Source: Dicyema japonicum (lineage: Eukaryota > Dicyemida > Rhombozoa > Dicyemidae). Taken from it: a stretch of 64,000 nucleotides of DNA. Position numbers and translations under genes: made by a program. The stretch spans positions 306,230 to 370,229 of the forward strand of contig RDEW01000032.1 of the NCBI GenBank assembly GCA_011109175.1, given 5' to 3'. This document shows positions 13,426 through 24,662 of this stretch, piece after piece (within the stretch, counting starts at the first letter, position 1; every line of letters begins with the position of its first letter). Below the pieces are notes generated by a model. The model saw nothing but the letters and a program-made list of their open reading frames with translations. It was not told the origin of the DNA and made no database searches.

Positions 13426-14690
13426 ACTCATTTTTCGCAGGTTTACGATGTATATCCATAGCTCCTGTATTCAATGTTGTATTAGTTTTTTCAAGTATCT
13501 TAATAAAAAACCTTTAGTATTACGCGTAGTATTACCAGATATTACACAACCAATTATGCCAACAATTTTTAACGTCCTATATAAAGCTGTCTCTACATTC
13601 GGAATTTACGATAAATAAAAATTATTCAAAGCGACATAAATACTATTTAATCCAAGCAGCAGTCATATGAATAGAAGAGGTATGAGATCGGGATGAAGCA
13701 ATGTCTGACAAAATCCTAATCTCATCATCGGTAAACGGAGTTCTAATGAGAAACAAATACATGAAACATATATAAACACTGAACAATAAAAGTGAAGAAT
13801 ATTACTGTAGTTTCAAATTCAATCATTGGTATTTGTTACTAAAGCATTCTTTTCAAAATATTTTATCCTCAAATAAACGAAAATTTTACAAGCAACTCAT
13901 CATCTCTTTAATTAATCTGCATTTTGGTTAATATTGTTATATTTGGGTTAACGTCAAAGTTATAAATTACTCTATTTAAATACCACGGTTATCTTGCCAG
14001 GTATTAAAGTCAAAATAATATGTTATTGACTTCTATTGGCGTAGAAAAACTGTCTCGAATTATTATGATTTTAAACAATCTCATTTATTAGGAAAATTAC
14101 GTAACCAATTGTTTGAATTCATATTCGCAGATTCGAATTTTTTTCTTCATCTAATGCATACGAAAAGCAAATAAGTTCCAATTGCTTTGTTTCATCGATT
14201 TGTATTCTTAGTGTAACATTTTCATCGATGACTTCAAATGATCATTTTTCGTCCCATTTGCACTTGGTATCACCTGAGACAAGTAGATCACATAAAACTC
14301 ATGTCTAATTCATTTATGTCTCCACATTCTTGCCTTACTCCATAATGATATATTCCAAAAACTAATATACTTTCTTTGGAATGAATACATGTGCATTCTG
14401 ACATCATATTTTTCTATTTACTCGGCAAGATACCATAACATCTGGTCTATGAGGTTAAATGCACATTCAATACTTGAGAACCCTGAAATACTGATCTGCA
14501 TAGAATATTTGATTGATCTTTTATATAACCAATAGGCGATAAATTAGTTTAAACGGATTGTGATAACTTAAAATTTTTGATTGTAAACCTGTTTTTAAAT
14601 TTTCCTTCAAAGACTGATAAAAATTCAAAAATTTAAATTTTTTCGGGAATTTTACTTTCTGTCGATATTTAGAAATAATTTACCTGAATC
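13425..14690 (+). repeat. Interspersed repeat family C, copy 1
   Basis: This is the most complete member of a roughly 1.3 kb family. It pairs with 29870-30480 and 31110-32070 on the opposite strand, and with 17270-18320 and 5790-6780 on the same strand. Conserved blocks include a segment that reads 'VLRVVLP' and 'VLYKAV' in the forward frame, an 'ATTCATATTCGCAGATTCGAA' type block (14118-14136), and a 3' end with 'TTTACTTTCTGTCGATATTT'. The hydrophobic frame is partly preserved between copies, so the ancestor may have encoded a protein. I could not identify it. Confidence 0.65.
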
Positions 14691-15039
14691 CAAAATAAAA
14701 GCTCATTGGTTTGCCCCGTCATGGATGACTCAACTACTAGTACATCCCAAATTTTCTTACTTTTTTATGTGCTTTCAAAAGTAAATTTGTGTCAATTAAT
14801 TTTTGTAACTACTTAGTTATATAAAGCAAGTTATATTAGTTATACGCTCTACTAGCTCCTGTAGCAAACCGGTTGGTAACAAAAAATTAACAACCAAAAG
14901 TGTAAGCCAAGATCAGTTAGATTTGTCTAGTATGGTGTAGAACTCATAACAGGATAAAGAGGTGACCCGACTTGTGGTTATAATTTCAGTTAACCGAAAA
15001 AAAGACGAATATTTGAAAGCAATTTATTGTTAATAATAA

Positions 15040-15340
15040 TAAGACCAGGGACCACGGTTGAACAAATTAACTAATCACGTGATCCCAGCACGCACTAGCA
15101 GGAACCTCATCTTTACCCGATGCCCTCCCTAGACCCCACACAAGCACGTATCGGTGGGTGACTAGATCTTCGCAATCACGACGGTGCGTTCTTGCATCAC
15201 TCGTATCAAGGCTTCAAGAGCATTGGTGCTGGAACTCTCCAGAAATTCAGCGTTCAGGGATTTTGGAGGCTCTTTTTCGGCTAGCTTCGATCTTCAAGGC
15301 ATTTGTCCAAGAGATGAGAGGGTCCCATATACCACATGTG
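15040..15340 (+). repeat. Repeat family H, copy 1
   Basis: Clearly homologous to the reverse complement of 41060-41335, with an estimated three quarters of positions matching. Shared blocks are 'CCTCATCTT', 'CACAAGCACGTATCGGT', 'GTGACTA.ATCTTCGCA.TCACGA', 'TTTCCAGAAAT.CAGCGTTC' and 'GATCTTCAA..CATTTGTCC'. The left end carries the 'CACGTGATCCC' module shared with family A. The small open frames here are not conserved as proteins between copies. Confidence 0.6.
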
Positions 15341-15611
15341 TAAGAGATGCGTGGTTTAATGTATTGTTAGGAAAATTAGTTAAAATTCTTCTGGTAGTGT
15401 GAGTATAATGGTTATCTTTTCTCAAAATCATATCCTTCCTTCTCCTAAATATCCAATCCTCTTCGAATATCCAATTGCTCTTTCTGAATGTCCAATCACC
15501 CAGCTCCAATACTATCAAAAATATTTATTATTGGATTAGACGACACAAGCAGAACACTGTGTATTCATATGCTTATGGGTAACGCGGCTGTGAATTTAAG
15601 AAATTAAAAAA

Positions 15612-15838
15612 ATTCCAAAGACCAAGGGTAACGAAACTAACCAACTCCTTGATCCTGAGTCGTTCCAGAACTTGTCTCCAGGTAACGACATTGTCCCCCG
15701 GGAAGAATATTTGGATCCTCTTGATGCCGACCAAACATTGGACGTCTCTTCAATAAAATGGATCCAATGACGCCATCTGATAGAAGGAAAATAATTTTAC
15801 CAACTAGCCGCATAGCACAATATGGCGCAACGCGGCAA
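15612..15838 (-). repeat. SINE family A, full copy
   Basis: Read on the minus strand it matches 35335-35578 over its length: the head with 'GTGCTATGCGGCTAGTTGG', the 'GATGGCGTCATTGGATCCA' block, the 'GGATCC' and 'CCCGGGGGACAATGTCGTT' blocks, 'CCTGGAGACAAGTTCTGGAA' and the 3' end 'CCTTGGTCTTTGGAATT'. The 'GGCTAGTTGG' stretch in the head resembles a tRNA A box, so a tRNA origin is possible. Confidence 0.7.
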
Positions 15839-15930
15839 ATGATTATTATTATTAACAGCCTTTTCACGAGAGCCATAATATTTATAGCTCCGAATAGGCA
15901 GGACACACTTTATTCCACACACGTGGGTTA
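15838..15930 (-). repeat. SINE family B, 3' end fragment
   Basis: Minus-strand reading gives 'AAGTGTGTCCTGCCTA', then 'GGAGCTATAAATATTATGG', 'CTCTCGTGAAAAGGCTGTTA' and a TTA microsatellite, as at 40140-40222. It abuts the family A copy directly. A further short piece of the same 3' end is at 16345-16375 on the plus strand. Confidence 0.6.
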
Positions 15931-16779
15931 GGTAGACAAGTCAATAGACGTACAGCCAAAAAGGGCAATATTTTTTATATTTCTAGTATACGTTGACCTG
16001 TAAAAGTTTACAAGACATGTTTGAGTGTGTTGGACATGATCTTCTGTCCACTTAAACCAGTGGTTCGTAACGGGGACGCTGGAATGTCAGAAATTAAAAA
16101 AAATATAAAATTAATTAAAAATAAACTAATTAACTTAATTAAATAAACTCAAATTATAAAAATTATTTTATGATCCGACTAACATTAATTTAACAGCCTA
16201 TTTTTAGATCAGCAGCACTATTTACATTAATCGTTAGAATCTTTGACGACCTGGACATACTGAGAGATCGGGATAAACACAGAAAAGCCTGGAGCAAGCT
16301 TACTCTTTCTATTATATTTTTCGATGCACGTGCGGGAAAATATATTATGGCTCTGATGAAAGTGCTAATAATAATAACCTGTCTCTACCAAAATAGGCAT
16401 AATTGTGTTCATCCAATATTTAGATCAGCAACACTAGTTTGTCGAGCTTTGGAACATAGTTATTAGGAGAGGATCCCGGCGGTGGAATGTAAATGTTGAT
16501 TAGAATAAGATGTTCTGACCCATTAATGAGATCAATAGAAATTTGTTCCGCGGTCTTGTCGTGTAGCGCCTTAAATCATCAATTTGCGAGCTCACATCGT
16601 GGAAGGATAAACCGTTTTTAATAATGGTGAGTAAGCCACCACCACGTCCAATGCGGTCTTTTCTGATAGAGAAGTATCCAGCAAAAAGTTGGGTTGTACT
16701 CTTTGTAGAAAGTTTTGACTCCTGGATAAGGCAGATTCAATTTACTGACGGGAATTAGACTTTCCATCTGACTGTATAG

Positions 16780-18320
16780 AGGACATATGATTAAAGAGAA
16801 TAGAGGACATATTAAAACACTGATCTTGTTGAAATACGGGAACGGGCAAAGAGGAAAGTTTGATGGATAGCACAGAATACGCCACGAGGGATGTTCTAAG
16901 GTTCAAGAACGATATTAACATGACTTATGACTCAGGAAAAATTGATTAGAATTTAGTCGACAAAATAACCAGTAAACCGACATTTCTGATGCACTGTCTG
17001 TCTACTAATCTTATTTTTCTTGATTATGAACTAGTCGTAGACTTAAGAGACAAAAATCAATGTTGTTGTTATATATTGCTATTACCTGGTCGATAAGCTA
17101 TCAGAAACGTGCATTTAAAAACATTTTGAATTCTAATTAAAAAACCCATATACACTTGTAAGAGATCCGAGTATTTTTCGACGAGTCGTTAGGAAAATAA
17201 GCAACTCATCCAGTTGACAACTTCCCGCTGACTGCTTAGATTGCTGCAGGAGATAGAGTTGTGAGATTCCATAAGGGTACATTTCAGTTTTCACAGGTTT
17301 GTGATTTATATCGTAGCTCAAGCATTCAATGTAGTATCAATTTTCCTAAGTCTCTCTCAGTGAAAAATCTTTGGTATTACGAACAGTGTTACCCAAGTAT
17401 TAGGCAACATATTAGGCAAACAATTATAGCGCTTATATAAAGGTGTCTTCACGATGAGACTTTCAAGATAAAAATATAATTCTTTCATACGACATAAATA
17501 CATTTTATTCAAATATATATACAGTAATGGTACAGTCATGAACAGAAGAGCTCGAGATCGGGATGGTGCATTGTCATAGGTGAACTGAGTTCTAATGAGA
17601 TACAAATACATTATTAGCATAGAAAAAGCTAATTGAAACGTTAACATAGGACATTTCTGAAAAATCAAATATTAAAACAATAATTGCTATTTATGTCCAA
17701 ACTATTAACTTAAATCAATTTTCTCTTGCAATAAGGAAAATCTTATGGATGATTCATGTTTATCTTCATACTCGTTTTTTACTTCATTTTACCCCGAAAC
17801 CTAATCTGAACCATTAATTGCAATTTTTTCTCAAGTAATTCACTTGAATCAATATTCTTATGTAATAAACGAAAGTCTTATGTCTGATTCATGTTTAACT
17901 GCACATTCTTATTTTACTTCATTATTATATTTTATTCAAAAAAATAATATCCTTTTTGTAATGAATACATGTGCATAATTATCGCTACTTTAACATGCAT
18001 TGAAACTTCATTTTTATCACGAATTGTTGGTTGATTTTTCTACTTTGTTCTGACATCAAAGTTTAAAATGACTCTACCAAGATACCATAGCATCTGGTTT
18101 ACTGCATACTCAATACTTGAGAACCCTGTAATATTTATCTGTGTAAAATATTGGAGTGATCCTCTATATAGAAAAGATAATATATTTCACGGATAGAGAA
18201 ATCTTAAACAGTCCTCGATTGTTAATGTGTTTATAAATTTTATTCAGATTGAAAAAAATTCTAAAAAATTATTATTTTTTTCGTGATTTTTTTACTTTCT
18301 GTCGATATTTTACTTTAAAA
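16780..18320 (+). repeat. Interspersed repeat family C, copy 2
   Basis: The segment 17270-18320 corresponds to 13425-14690 and extends upstream (from about 16780) into sequence shared with copy 5. The 3' end again carries 'TTTTACTTTCTGTCGATATT'. The minus-strand frame at 17668-17357 is a by-product of the repeat. Confidence 0.6.
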
Positions 18321-18779
18321 TAAAAACAATTAACTCAATTTCACGTATTTCACAAACTGAACGAGAATCAGTCGTCATGATATGGAGTACAATATTTTAG
18401 AACGGTCATTCCACTATTCTGGTTTTACTCTACCACACACCTGATAGACCACAGATACTCTTAATTCAATGAAATACATAATTTTTGAGCGAAGCACTAC
18501 AGAAACGTCTAGATACATTGTTCTCTGATGCATTTTGAAACCCATTCGTGGATCGTTTCAGAGGTGACTGAGAGGGATCACTAATTAAATCGCTTTACCT
18601 TCAAAAATCGTATTCACATTGTATTATTCTTAACCCCAGGCGTACAATCTTTAGAAAGGCCATCAAAAACAGTCATAACTGATTAATCTAAGAAAGGAAT
18701 CCAAAGGAGAACATCTACTTGTGCCGACCAAATCCATCTTCCAATTGTACGTTGCAAGATTCCGTTTCCGAAGAGAGGT

Positions 18780-18970
18780 GAAGAAGTATGTCCGCCCTTT
18801 TCCATTTTCGTCGCACGTCCTACCGTAAAGGGCATCATTCATTCTTTGGCGGAATAGTTTTCATAATGTATTTTCCAGAGGATTTGGTCAGGTAGATGGT
18901 AGGAAGATCTCTTTCAACTACTTTTCATGTCAGTAGGACTCGTCGCCTAACGGGTGGGATCTGCTTGAGA
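18780..18970 (+). repeat. Repeat family G, copy 1, with SINE F tail
   Basis: 18795-18960 is homologous to the reverse complement of 36650-36820; both contain 'GGCGGAAT..TTTTCATAATG' and 'CAGAGGATTTGGTCAGG'. One frame reads FIMYFPEDLVR here and FIMQSSSEDLVR in the other copy, so the ancestor was probably protein-coding. From 18938 to 19036 it overlaps the tail of SINE family F (compare 54437-54545). Confidence 0.55.
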
Positions 18971-19701
18971 AGAATTGACTTACGCTTAAAATTCCAACTT
19001 CAGATCCGATGTCAGCCAGAAGTCCAATCGAACTACTTTCCATTAACCTGAAACAATTTTAAATAATTAATTTAAAAAATACATTTTTTAAATTTAAATT
19101 GTTCAATTTTTTGATCAGGTGTTATAAGCATTGTGGGAGTTGAATTGACTACATGGAATGTGCATGCAGATTTGCAGCCAAGGCATATATTGCTTGAGAA
19201 TTGCCAGGAATTTCCTTATACAGTAAAATTGGTGGATTTCCGCTCAGCTATTTACAGGGATTCAATGGACGAATATAAACACTTCCAAAATATTAATTAA
19301 GGTCACATGGATTTCATATTTTAGAGCTCCAGATGTAACCAAACTATAAACTAAGCTCAAAGATTGGCATGTTGTCTTTTGGATGAACTATAAGCGGATT
19401 CTTATTGATGAAAACCTCTTCCCAGGAAATATCCAGTAAACAGGTTCTCAGCTCTCACACATAAATAAAATTTTCATGGGCAGGCCCTTGACCACATGCT
19501 TGTTTTTGATGTCGAGTCACGGAAGTTTTTTTTACGTGCGAAACCAACGAGAATGACCAGAGCACATGCATTCTGAAGATAAACACGTGGTTTAATTTAT
19601 GTCCGGGATTGGTTATCTTTCTATGGCACATAAGAGAACGACTAAATATAAGATCATAAAACCAGTAAAAACGTGATCTCTTAGATAGTAATGGTCTATG
19701 G

Positions 19702-20795
19702 TAGGGGTTCCCAACGGGGGTGGAAGATTTATAAATTTATAATAATTTTTAAGAGGAAATTTTTTTTCAATCACAAATTATTATTGTTAAATTAATAACT
19801 TTATACCTAACTACTTTTTTTGATTGGAAATTAAATTTATATAACTTTATTTATTCGAAAAAATTATTATTTTTTTATGTTTTTATAAAAGCTATTTAAA
19901 CAATTTATTAAAAACAATTTATTTAAATTGTCACGCTTTTCATTGTTGTGATGAAAAAGAGAAATTGGAATGAAGATTATGTACGTTTGAATTTACTTAT
20001 ATGCGACAATAGATTATCTCCAAAGGCACAAATGTTTATTATATGAAGCTACATTCTCTAACGAGAATATGAAACCTTCCAAACTGGAGCTACTAAATAA
20101 ACATGGTGGATCTGATTATAGCCGCAATGATTTAGAATTTCTAACGATTAAGAGAGCTCGACATGACTCGCATTTAACTCTTCTAAACTTAGGGTTTAAA
20201 TAAATAAACCGATTTTGACGCCTCTTATAAAATGGCCTATAATTTTGCAAAGTCTAAAAATCACATAAAGTCGGAGATTTGATAAAACCACGTGCATTGG
20301 AAATGGTCAATAATACTCGGAACAGAGGCGAGACAAAAAATTGAAGCATGCCGCTATCCAACAATGTAATTCACAGTCGAATATGTGAGTTAAGTCATGA
20401 TATTTTGTTGCAAATTTTTACAGAGATCCGATCCACATATTCTCTTTATTTGGACGAATCAACTGATGTCTCTAATTATAGTCAACTTATTCTACTAGTA
20501 AGGTATTTCCATGAGGGTACTTTGTAAGAAGATTTTTCTGTGAAGACTTAAAAATGAACACGAAAAACAGATGTATTCAACATTGTTAAAGAGTTTTTTT
20601 TATGAAGCATGATATGGATGTCAAGACTATAGGCTCTGTTTGTACAGACGGTGCTCCAGCAATTCTGGAAATAACTCCTAGTTATTGAATAATGAAATCC
20701 CAAATGTACGGATTGCACACTGTTTTGTTCTTGGTGTGCGTGTGTTTATGAAATAAGATTTAGGGGTGCGAGCTCTGAAAAGGTTGGGAACCCTG
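19702..20795 (+). mobile_element. hAT-family transposon with degenerate transposase
   Basis: The element starts 'TAGGGGTTCCCAAC' and ends 'GTTGGGAACCCTG', an inverted repeat typical of hAT ends. It is flanked by 8-base direct repeats GTCTATGG (19694-19701) and GTCTATGA (20796-20803), 7 of 8 matching, the target-site size expected for hAT. Inside, broken plus-strand frames give pieces of a ZBED5/SCAND3-like transposase in the right order: KRNWNEDYV, then NENMKPSKLELL, then SMPLSNNVIHSRI, LYLDESTDVSNYSQLILLVRY and VFNIVKEFF, then CTDGAPAI and HCF. The LDEST and CTDGA stretches belong to the RNase H-like catalytic fold. Frameshifts and stops are frequent and the C-terminal dimerisation region is missing, so it cannot be autonomous. 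Confidence 0.85.
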
Positions 20796-20803
20796 GTCTA
20801 TGA

Positions 20804-21255
20804 TGTAGAATAAACTTCCCACTTGGGGTATTCATGAGTATTCCACATGGACTTTAATGAATTTTCTGATTTTCTCGGAAGTTCATCAAAATTGGAGCCA
20901 TTTGGATGGATTAATCCCCTTGAGGCTCTAAGACTTAATTTAATTAATTTACCGAGATTCGGATTTTTTAAAAAGTTATGTTTATTCATTATTTGTAGTT
21001 GGTGTAAGGCAAAGTTTGACATTCCAACGATCTATAGATTGCGCAGTCGAATAAAATGGCTATTTAATATCAAATACATAATAAAAGCTAAGAGATTTGG
21101 TCAACAGAAAATCCAGTTCAGTGGTCTTTAAACCTTCCATAGGAGATCAGAACACAATATAAATTATTTTTAAAGTTTTGAATTATGTTATTTTTATTGA
21201 TATTAAATAAAAAATAAATTAAGAAATTTAAATTAACTTAAAATTAAAAGTTAAT
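20804..21255. other. Unassigned stretch with open frames on both strands
   Basis: The plus strand is open 20847-21131 (94 codons) and the minus strand 21022-20798. Neither shows a domain or mini-introns. The sequence directly follows the hAT target site and becomes very AT-rich toward 21240. Confidence 0.25.
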
Positions 21256-21500
21256 AAAAACCGCGTGACACTACGTGGTGCTATGTGGTTATTGATTGGA
21301 AAATTTATCTTCCTCCATCTAACGGAGTATTTGATCCACCATACCGAGGAAACGCCAATGCCTGCCCGGTGATCAAAAGGATCCAATTATTATTTCCACA
21401 AGAAGACTATTTTGTTACTTGAGTCAGTTCTGGAATTAGTCAGGATCATAGAGTTAGTTTGGTTTTACTCATGGTCTTTGGAATAATTTAATTTATTTTA
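21256..21500 (+). repeat. SINE family A, copy
   Basis: Head 'GTGGTGCTATGTGG', then 'GGATCCAATTATT', 'CTGGAATTAGTCAGGATCA' and the end 'TGGTCTTTGGAATAAT'. The sequence after it ('GTGGTATTAGAATACGCAGATAAT', about 21555) is repeated after the copy at 22268, so SINE plus flank was duplicated around the transposase remnant between them. Confidence 0.65.
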
Positions 21501-21794
21501 GTTGTTTCGAACAACCCATGCCAGGAATAATGAACATCGATTTAAAACAAATAAAGTGGTATTAGAATACGCAGATAATAAGCTTGCGAAAAGTGCAATC
21601 TGTATACCTTCCTAAGTTCAAATTGGGAATAAACAAAATCAAATTGGGAAAATGGAATTGAAAAAAAAACAAATTCAAAATGGGAATACACCATTGTATT
21701 CAAATATTGACGAAAATTTATTTAAATGTTTTGTAACAGGAAAAATTTTTTATTTGACCGTTAGAAATGAACACTGGTTAAAATTACATTACAC

Positions 21795-22265
21795 GGGTAA
21801 AACCCCTTGTATCCCTGCTATCAACTTAATGCATTGTACCTCACTTATGTTTTTCATTGATTCTTCTATAATTTTTCCAGTTACACGCAAACAATTACTC
21901 AGTTTTTGTGAGCGTAGAGCCGTTGTCTCATGAGATTAAAATTTGTAGATAATTCTCGCGTTTAACTTCGGATTTTAAAATTTCCCATACACCTTTTATC
22001 GCGATTTAACACTGGACTATATGGCTGCTAGTCGCAAAATTAGATTTTTTGTTTATTTCTGGATCTTGTAAAATATAATTTTCTAGGCCATTGTGGCAGG
22101 GAGCATTGTCAATTATGAAAACTGCTTTATGAATACATTTTTTGACCCATTCGCATGCCGTATTCATTCTGGAATGATTCCACGGTTTTATCTTATAAAA
22201 TTACCACGCCATTTATTCCAATGCATCCAATCAAAATGTATGTTAGTCCCTTTTGAACAATTGCA
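21795..22265 (-). pseudogene. Tc1/mariner-type transposase pseudogene
   Basis: Minus-strand translation gives fragments of a DDE transposase in order. About 22250-22200 reads TYILIGCIGINGVV. 22150-22090 reads KAVFIIDNAPCHNGLENYI, with the second catalytic Asp in IDNAPCH. About 22025 reads YSPVLN and 22010-21965 GVWEILKSEVKREN, the usual SPxLNPIE-W region in altered form. 21895-21800 reads VTGKIIEESMKNI. Several frameshifts and stops separate the pieces, so it is dead. The plus-strand frames here are shadows. It lies between two copies of SINE A and its flank, which may have carried it. Confidence 0.75.
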
Positions 22266-22267
22266 AT

Positions 22268-22510
22268 GCCTGGCCGGCGGTATTCAAAAGGATCCAATTT
22301 ATTATTTCCACATGGAGACTATTCTGTTACCTGAGCTGAGTTCCGGAATTAGTCAGGATCATAGTGTTAGCTAGTTTTGTTTTACCCTTGGTCTTTGGAA
22401 TAATTTAATTTATTTGTTTCGAACAACTATGCCATAATAATGAACATCCATCTAAAACAAAGTGGTATTAGAATACGCAGATAATCTAGACAGCTTCCGA
22501 AAATTGCAAT
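22268..22510 (+). repeat. SINE family A and duplicated flank
   Basis: 'CTGGCCGGCGGTATTCAAAAGG', 'GATCCAATTTATTATTTCCA' and 'TTGGTCTTTGGAATAATTTA' match 21361-21500, and the flank 'GTGGTATTAGAATACGCAGA' follows as in the first copy. The 5' head is missing, where the transposase remnant begins. 22591-22836 beyond it is open for 81 codons without recognisable content. Confidence 0.65.
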
Positions 22511-23399
22511 CTCGAAAAGAGTGTGGAGAAGTCTAACAGAACGGATCATCCGGGGGTGGAACAAACAACGGGAAGATATAACGTTTTTTATTGATAATGT
22601 GTATAATTATTTGTTTTGGTAATTGCAGAATGAAAATACTAAATACACGTAATTCTGAAAACATAGCTTCCGTTCACCAAATCCTACAAGAGTCCCGAAT
22701 TCTCAACTTTAATAAAAATTACTTACGAGACATTAACTTAGTTATCATGGATGAAAAATATTTTCACAATCAAAGTCCTCTCGTCGTAAAATTCAGACGT
22801 CGTGCTATTTTAGTACCAGTAAACGTCCCTACATAATCTTTCGTCCCTCATTATATCGTTTACAATGAAGGATTCAGTTTACCAGCTAAAGATTCCTCAA
22901 TTACTTGATTTAAAAATTGTAGAACTTGAATAACCAATTATGATGGTTCGCATACGATTGTTCTATAACAACAGTCCATATACTTTTTTAAGACTAAAAA
23001 ATCCCTTATTTATTGCCCTTGGATCATTGATTAAAGAAAAAGAGTCCTAACAAGTGATTCAAGTTTCCAAGGTAGGATTAAATAGCATCTTTTCCAAACG
23101 CTCGTTCATTTATGAAATTCTTCATGTTTAATAGAATAAAGATAGATCCTTTTCATATGCCGACCGATGACTGGGGTCTCCTTGGATTGGTGGATCTTAT
23201 GAAAAATCTCTCATCGAACTGTTATCGTAACTTTATCTGTAACAAATCATATTTACAATTTTTAAGTAAATTTTTTTTAAAATTAAATTGAAAGACTTTT
23301 TTAATATATTTGTTTAAATTGCAATATTTTCATACAAATATGCTTTTTTAGAATAAATTTCATTTTTTAGTTTCACTAATTACTCAAACAACACAGATT

Positions 23400-23655
23400 T
23401 GGAATAAAGTGACTTTGGCGAAGTGGCAGCTCTTTGGACATATCCTATGACTTACGGAAATGGCACCGGCCAATCAGGCCGTGGAATCATACTTTTTTGT
23501 ATTAAACAAAACAACGTATCGAGGTCGACAAAGAACTCTCTTGCATAGGAAAAACTGAAAACATTAGAGGATCTGGATGAGCGGTTGCTAGAAAGAGGAT
23601 GGAAGCGACTTACAGCGCGTATCCAGACTCCATGGCAAAAGTGGAATCTCAATTA
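23400..23655 (+). mobile_element. LINE (non-LTR retrotransposon) C-terminal fragment
   Basis: Translation in locally shifting frames gives the typical post-RT region: WQLFGHIL, then EMAPANQAVESYF, TYRGRQRTLLHRK, and finally LEDLDERLLERGWKRLTAR to a TAA at 23654-23656 after KWNLN. The GHIL..P..A..Y...RGR..T pattern is common to RTE/CR1/L2-type LINEs. The terminal DL..L....W..LT.RI motif recurs at 40457 and, weaker, at 45987. At least one frameshift is present. This is a 5'-truncated, dead copy. Confidence 0.7.
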
Positions 23656-23810
23656 ATAGTCTCGGACAAAATCCTAGTGGTTCCTGGTTCGAATCTCGCT
23701 GCTGTAAATTCCAGGTGACGAGTAGTTCCCTTCAGAACCGAATCGTCTACAAGGACTCACTGGAAGAAACTATAAGTATTATGGCTTTCGCGAAAGATGA
23801 GCGAGCAGTG
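23655..23810 (+). repeat. SINE family B, copy
   Basis: A tRNA-like B box 'GGTTCGAATCTC' lies at about 23691, followed by the family's middle part and the 3' block 'ACTATAAGTATTATGGCT', 'TTCGCGAAAG'. It lies immediately after the LINE tail, which fits LINE-mobilised insertion. Confidence 0.55.
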
Positions 23811-24029
23811 TATCGTAGATCGGTCCTAAAGAAGAATACCCCGATAAATTTCTTTTGTTGCATTCGTGGATGAACTAGCGTTTCATGGTTGGTACAATGA
23901 AGATCAAGCAGCAGGGTCCGGGAATTAATTAAAGCTGGGATCACTTAATTAGTGTTTTAACATCTTTATTGGTGATCTTGGTGTTCTCAAATAAATAAAT
24001 AGTTTCGGGTTTTCAATTATAATTCTCAG

Positions 24030-24410
24030 GCTGGTGATTCAGTGGCTTGGATGTCATTTCACTACTAATACTGCGTTGGTTCGATATCCAACACTAGCGA
24101 CATGGTTTTAGATTTCTCTTCATTTCCTGTTCTTTATCTCACCGTGTTCTAGTAGAGTGGTATAAAGCGATCCATAATTCTCATGTGACGCCCAGTCGTT
24201 ATGTAGCAAATTTGCTTTCACTTACCCCACTGAATAGATTCTAACAACATAAAGGACCAGGTATTCTTCCTTTTCCGCTGGTTTCGGATGAACTTGTGTG
24301 ATATTAACAAGTCTTTGTTTCTTTGATCGTGGAAATCAGAAATATTTAATTTGTTGACTATTAACTTCTTTCTTGATGCACTATGAGTTAATTATTAAAT
24401 TATAACCACT
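24030..24410 (+). repeat. tRNA-derived SINE, family D, full copy
   Basis: The head (24030-24105) has 'GATTCAGTGGCTTGG' like a tRNA A box and 'GGTTCGATATCC' like a B box, with spacing compatible with a tRNA gene. The middle has 'CATGTGACGCCCA' and the 3' end (24265-24400) the family D tail with 'TTAACTTCTTTCTTGATG'. This copy and the one at 51786-52145 show both head and tail, so the family can be called tRNA-derived with fair support. Confidence 0.6.
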
Positions 24411-24479
24411 AATAATTTTTTAATTCGATTTAAAAAATCAAATATTTATTTAATTCTATTTAATTAAAATTTATTTATT

Positions 24480-24662
24480 GTACAACTTGACTGGAGAGTT
24501 CCCACATCTGCAAGGAATTTACGTCTTCTACATTTATGCTGGTTTTGGACAGGCTTGTGTGACGTGGAGGGACTCTGTTTATGTGAGAGTGGGAACTGAT
24601 TTACTCATTTAGTTGTTAACTGTTAACTTCTTCCTCGGTGTATCCAGGAATTAATAAAAAAC
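24480..24662 (+). repeat. SINE family D, tail copy
   Basis: 'GACTCTGTTTATGTGAGAGT' and 'TTAACTTCTTCCTCGGTGTA' followed by 'TCCAGGAATTAATAAA' match the reverse complement of 8639-8758. The head is missing. Confidence 0.55.

Noticed and set aside
22093-22374. 93-codon plus-strand frame
   Set aside because: Antisense to the Tc1/mariner transposase remnant and running into a SINE.
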